Program-made: the position numbers and the translations under genes | Shown here: positions 6,506-7,290 of the stretch, in pieces | How positions within the stretch are numbered: position 1 is the stretch's first letter | Layout: each line of letters opens with the position of its first letter | Notes under the pieces: model-generated | What the model was told of the DNA's origin: nothing | Seen by the model: only the letters and a program-made list of their open reading frames with translations | Database searches by the model: none | Source of the DNA: Clostridia bacterium | GTDB taxonomy: Bacteria; Bacillota; Clostridia; Oscillospirales; CAG-272 | Reading direction: 5' to 3' | NCBI GenBank assembly: GCA_017451975.1 | Contig: JAFTNI010000158.1 | Location: 1-7,290, forward strand | DNA length: 7,290 bases

Positions 6506-7042
6506 ATGAACCAGAAAAACATTTTTATAAAAAAGCTTGTATATTCGGGCGTGTTTCTTGCAATGGCGCTTGTTTTCCCGTTTATAACGGGGCAGCTGCA
6601 AAGCTTTGGCGCGGCTCTTTGCCCCATGCACCTGCCTGTGCTGCTCTGCGGTTTCATATGCGGGGCGCGCTACGGCGCGGCGGTGGGCGCCACAGCCCCT
6701 GTTTTGCGCTTTGCGCTTTTCGGTATGCCTGCGCTCTGGAGCGCGCTGCCCATGGCTTTCGAGCTTTGCGCATATGGGCTTTGCGCGGGGCTTTTATATA
6801 AGCTTTTGCCGAAAAAAGCCATATATACATATATTTCGCTCGTTTGCTCTATGCTTGCGGGCAGAATAATATGGGGCGTTGCAAGCGTGGCAATAGCAGG
6901 CTTGCGCGAAACCGCCTTCGGGCTTAAAGCCTTCTGGCTCGGCGCTTTCGCGGGCTCTGTGCCGGGGATAATAATTCAGATAATCCTCGTGCCTGCGGTA
7001 GTGCTTGCGCTCAAGCGCGCAAAGCTTATGCTGAACGAATAA
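6506..7042 (+). CDS. ECF transporter S component (substrate-binding membrane subunit)
   Basis: This very hydrophobic 178-aa protein has about six membrane segments (roughly 8-28, 40-57, 60-78, 84-100, 106-131, 142-170). It reads like the integral-membrane S component of an energy-coupling factor vitamin transporter. Family-like stretches include CPMHLPVLLCGFICGARYG (39-57), LFGMPALW (71-78), MAFELCAYGL (83-92), AGRIIWG (118-124) and GSVPGIIIQIILVPA (150-164). The substrate cannot be read from the sequence; this general family includes pantothenate, riboflavin and folate carriers. The ATPase and T subunits are not in the window, so it probably shares a module encoded elsewhere (group II ECF). 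I chose ATG 6506, with AAAAGG nine bases upstream. A TTG at 6488 would add six residues but overlaps the ribosome binding site. Confidence 0.85.
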   Translation: MNQKNIFIKKLVYSGVFLAMALVFPFITGQLQSFGAALCPMHLPVLLCGFICGARYGAAVGATAPVLRFALFGMPALWSALPMAFELCAYGLCAGLLYKLLPKKAIYTYISLVCSMLAGRIIWGVASVAIAGLRETAFGLKAFWLGAFAGSVPGIIIQIILVPAVVLALKRAKLMLNE

Positions 7043-7059
7043 AAAATGCCATGTCGAAT

Positions 7060-7112
7060 GGTAGGTACTCTTAAGGACAGTTTTTGAAATTCATTAGAAT
7101 ACGTTACCTACC
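7060..7112 (+). repeat. Inverted repeat downstream of the ECF gene
   Basis: GGTAGGTA (7060-7067) is perfectly complementary to TACCTACC (7105-7112), closing a 37-nt AT-rich loop. GTCG upstream and CGAC overlapping the right arm could extend the stem past a small bulge. Together with the terminator hairpin just downstream, it could form a compact folded RNA of about 100 nt. Confidence 0.5.
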
Positions 7113-7117
7113 GACAG

Positions 7118-7157
7118 GAGGACAGAAGGGGTTTTACGCTCTCTGTCCTCTTTGTTT
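7118..7157 (+). terminator. Likely operon terminator
   Basis: GAGGACAGA (7118-7126) pairs perfectly with TCTGTCCTC (7142-7150) around a 15-nt loop, followed by TTTGTTT. It lies ~75 bases past the ECF stop codon and would end the five-gene transcript. The loop is long and the T-run interrupted, so efficiency is uncertain. Confidence 0.65.
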
Positions 7158-7175
7158 ATCTATCGGGCGGCGAAA

Positions 7176-7290
7176 GAGCCTCCCTTGTGTAAAGGGAGGT
7201 GGCACGGCTTGCCGTGACGGAGGGATTGTAAAAAGCAACAGCTACACAAAAACAATCCCTCAGCCGCCTTCGGCGTCAGCTCCCTTTACA
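7176..7290. repeat. Composite palindromic intergenic repeat, copy 2 (inverted, cut by window end)
   Basis: This is the same element as at 16-140 but in opposite orientation. It starts GAGCCTCCCTTGTGTAAAGG and ends in GCTCCCTTTACA at the window edge, about 12 bases short of the expected end. Hairpins are at 7179-7199 (CCTCCCTT/AAGGGAGG), 7203-7216 (CACGGC/GCCGTG) and 7265-7275 (CGCC/GGCG), with an AT-rich centre flanked by GGATTGT and ACAATCC. The 7203-7216 hairpin has a different sequence from its counterpart in copy 1, yet still pairs perfectly. Confidence 0.85.

Noticed and set aside
4973..6631. Long minus-strand open frame (552 codons) opposite cls
   Set aside because: The plus strand holds both HKD motifs and membrane segments; the antisense translation is low-complexity, rich in H, R, N and A, and is explained by the codon bias of the real gene.

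Overview
The window looks like a piece of chromosome from a low-to-mid GC Gram-positive bacterium, most likely a gut-type member of Clostridia. The reasons are the strong AGGAG-type ribosome binding sites, the sigma-A promoter spacing, the neighbouring trmK and nif3-like genes (an arrangement known from Firmicutes, as in the B. subtilis yqfN-yqfO pair), a clostridial-type cardiolipin synthase, and many short palindromic intergenic repeats. The species cannot be told from the sequence alone.

Layout. Positions 1-778 hold no convincing gene. They begin with a complete ~125 bp composite palindromic repeat (16-140) and continue as a patchwork of other inverted repeats. A strong bidirectional-looking terminator (779-812) ends the minus-strand gene at 814-2892, an elongation factor G-like translational GTPase of 692 aa. 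A divergent intergenic region (2893-3171) holds a promoter for each direction. The minus-strand promoter has a perfect 7-bp inverted repeat that spans most of its spacer and runs into the -35 box. The plus-strand promoter is near-consensus, TTGACT-17-TATAAT.

From that plus-strand promoter five genes run in one direction: a 65-aa DUF1858 protein with a CxxC motif, trmK (tRNA m1A22 methyltransferase), a short NIF3-family metal-binding protein, cardiolipin synthase (cls), and the substrate-binding S component of an ECF vitamin transporter. Gaps are short (47 nt, a 4-nt ATGA overlap, 24 nt) except for ~80 nt before trmK, which holds a stable hairpin. After the last gene comes a gene-free segment with several inverted repeats and a terminator. 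A second copy of the composite repeat follows in opposite orientation and is cut by the window end (7176-7290).

The genes are mostly housekeeping: tRNA modification, translation, membrane lipid synthesis and vitamin uptake. I found no defence system, phage, plasmid or CRISPR array. The points most worth a second look are the inverted pair of composite repeats, whose inner hairpins differ in sequence but keep pairing; the EF-G-like GTPase, which has tyrosine in place of the catalytic histidine but keeps the domain IV tip; and the structured, possibly regulatory segments at 3394-3425 and 7050-7157.
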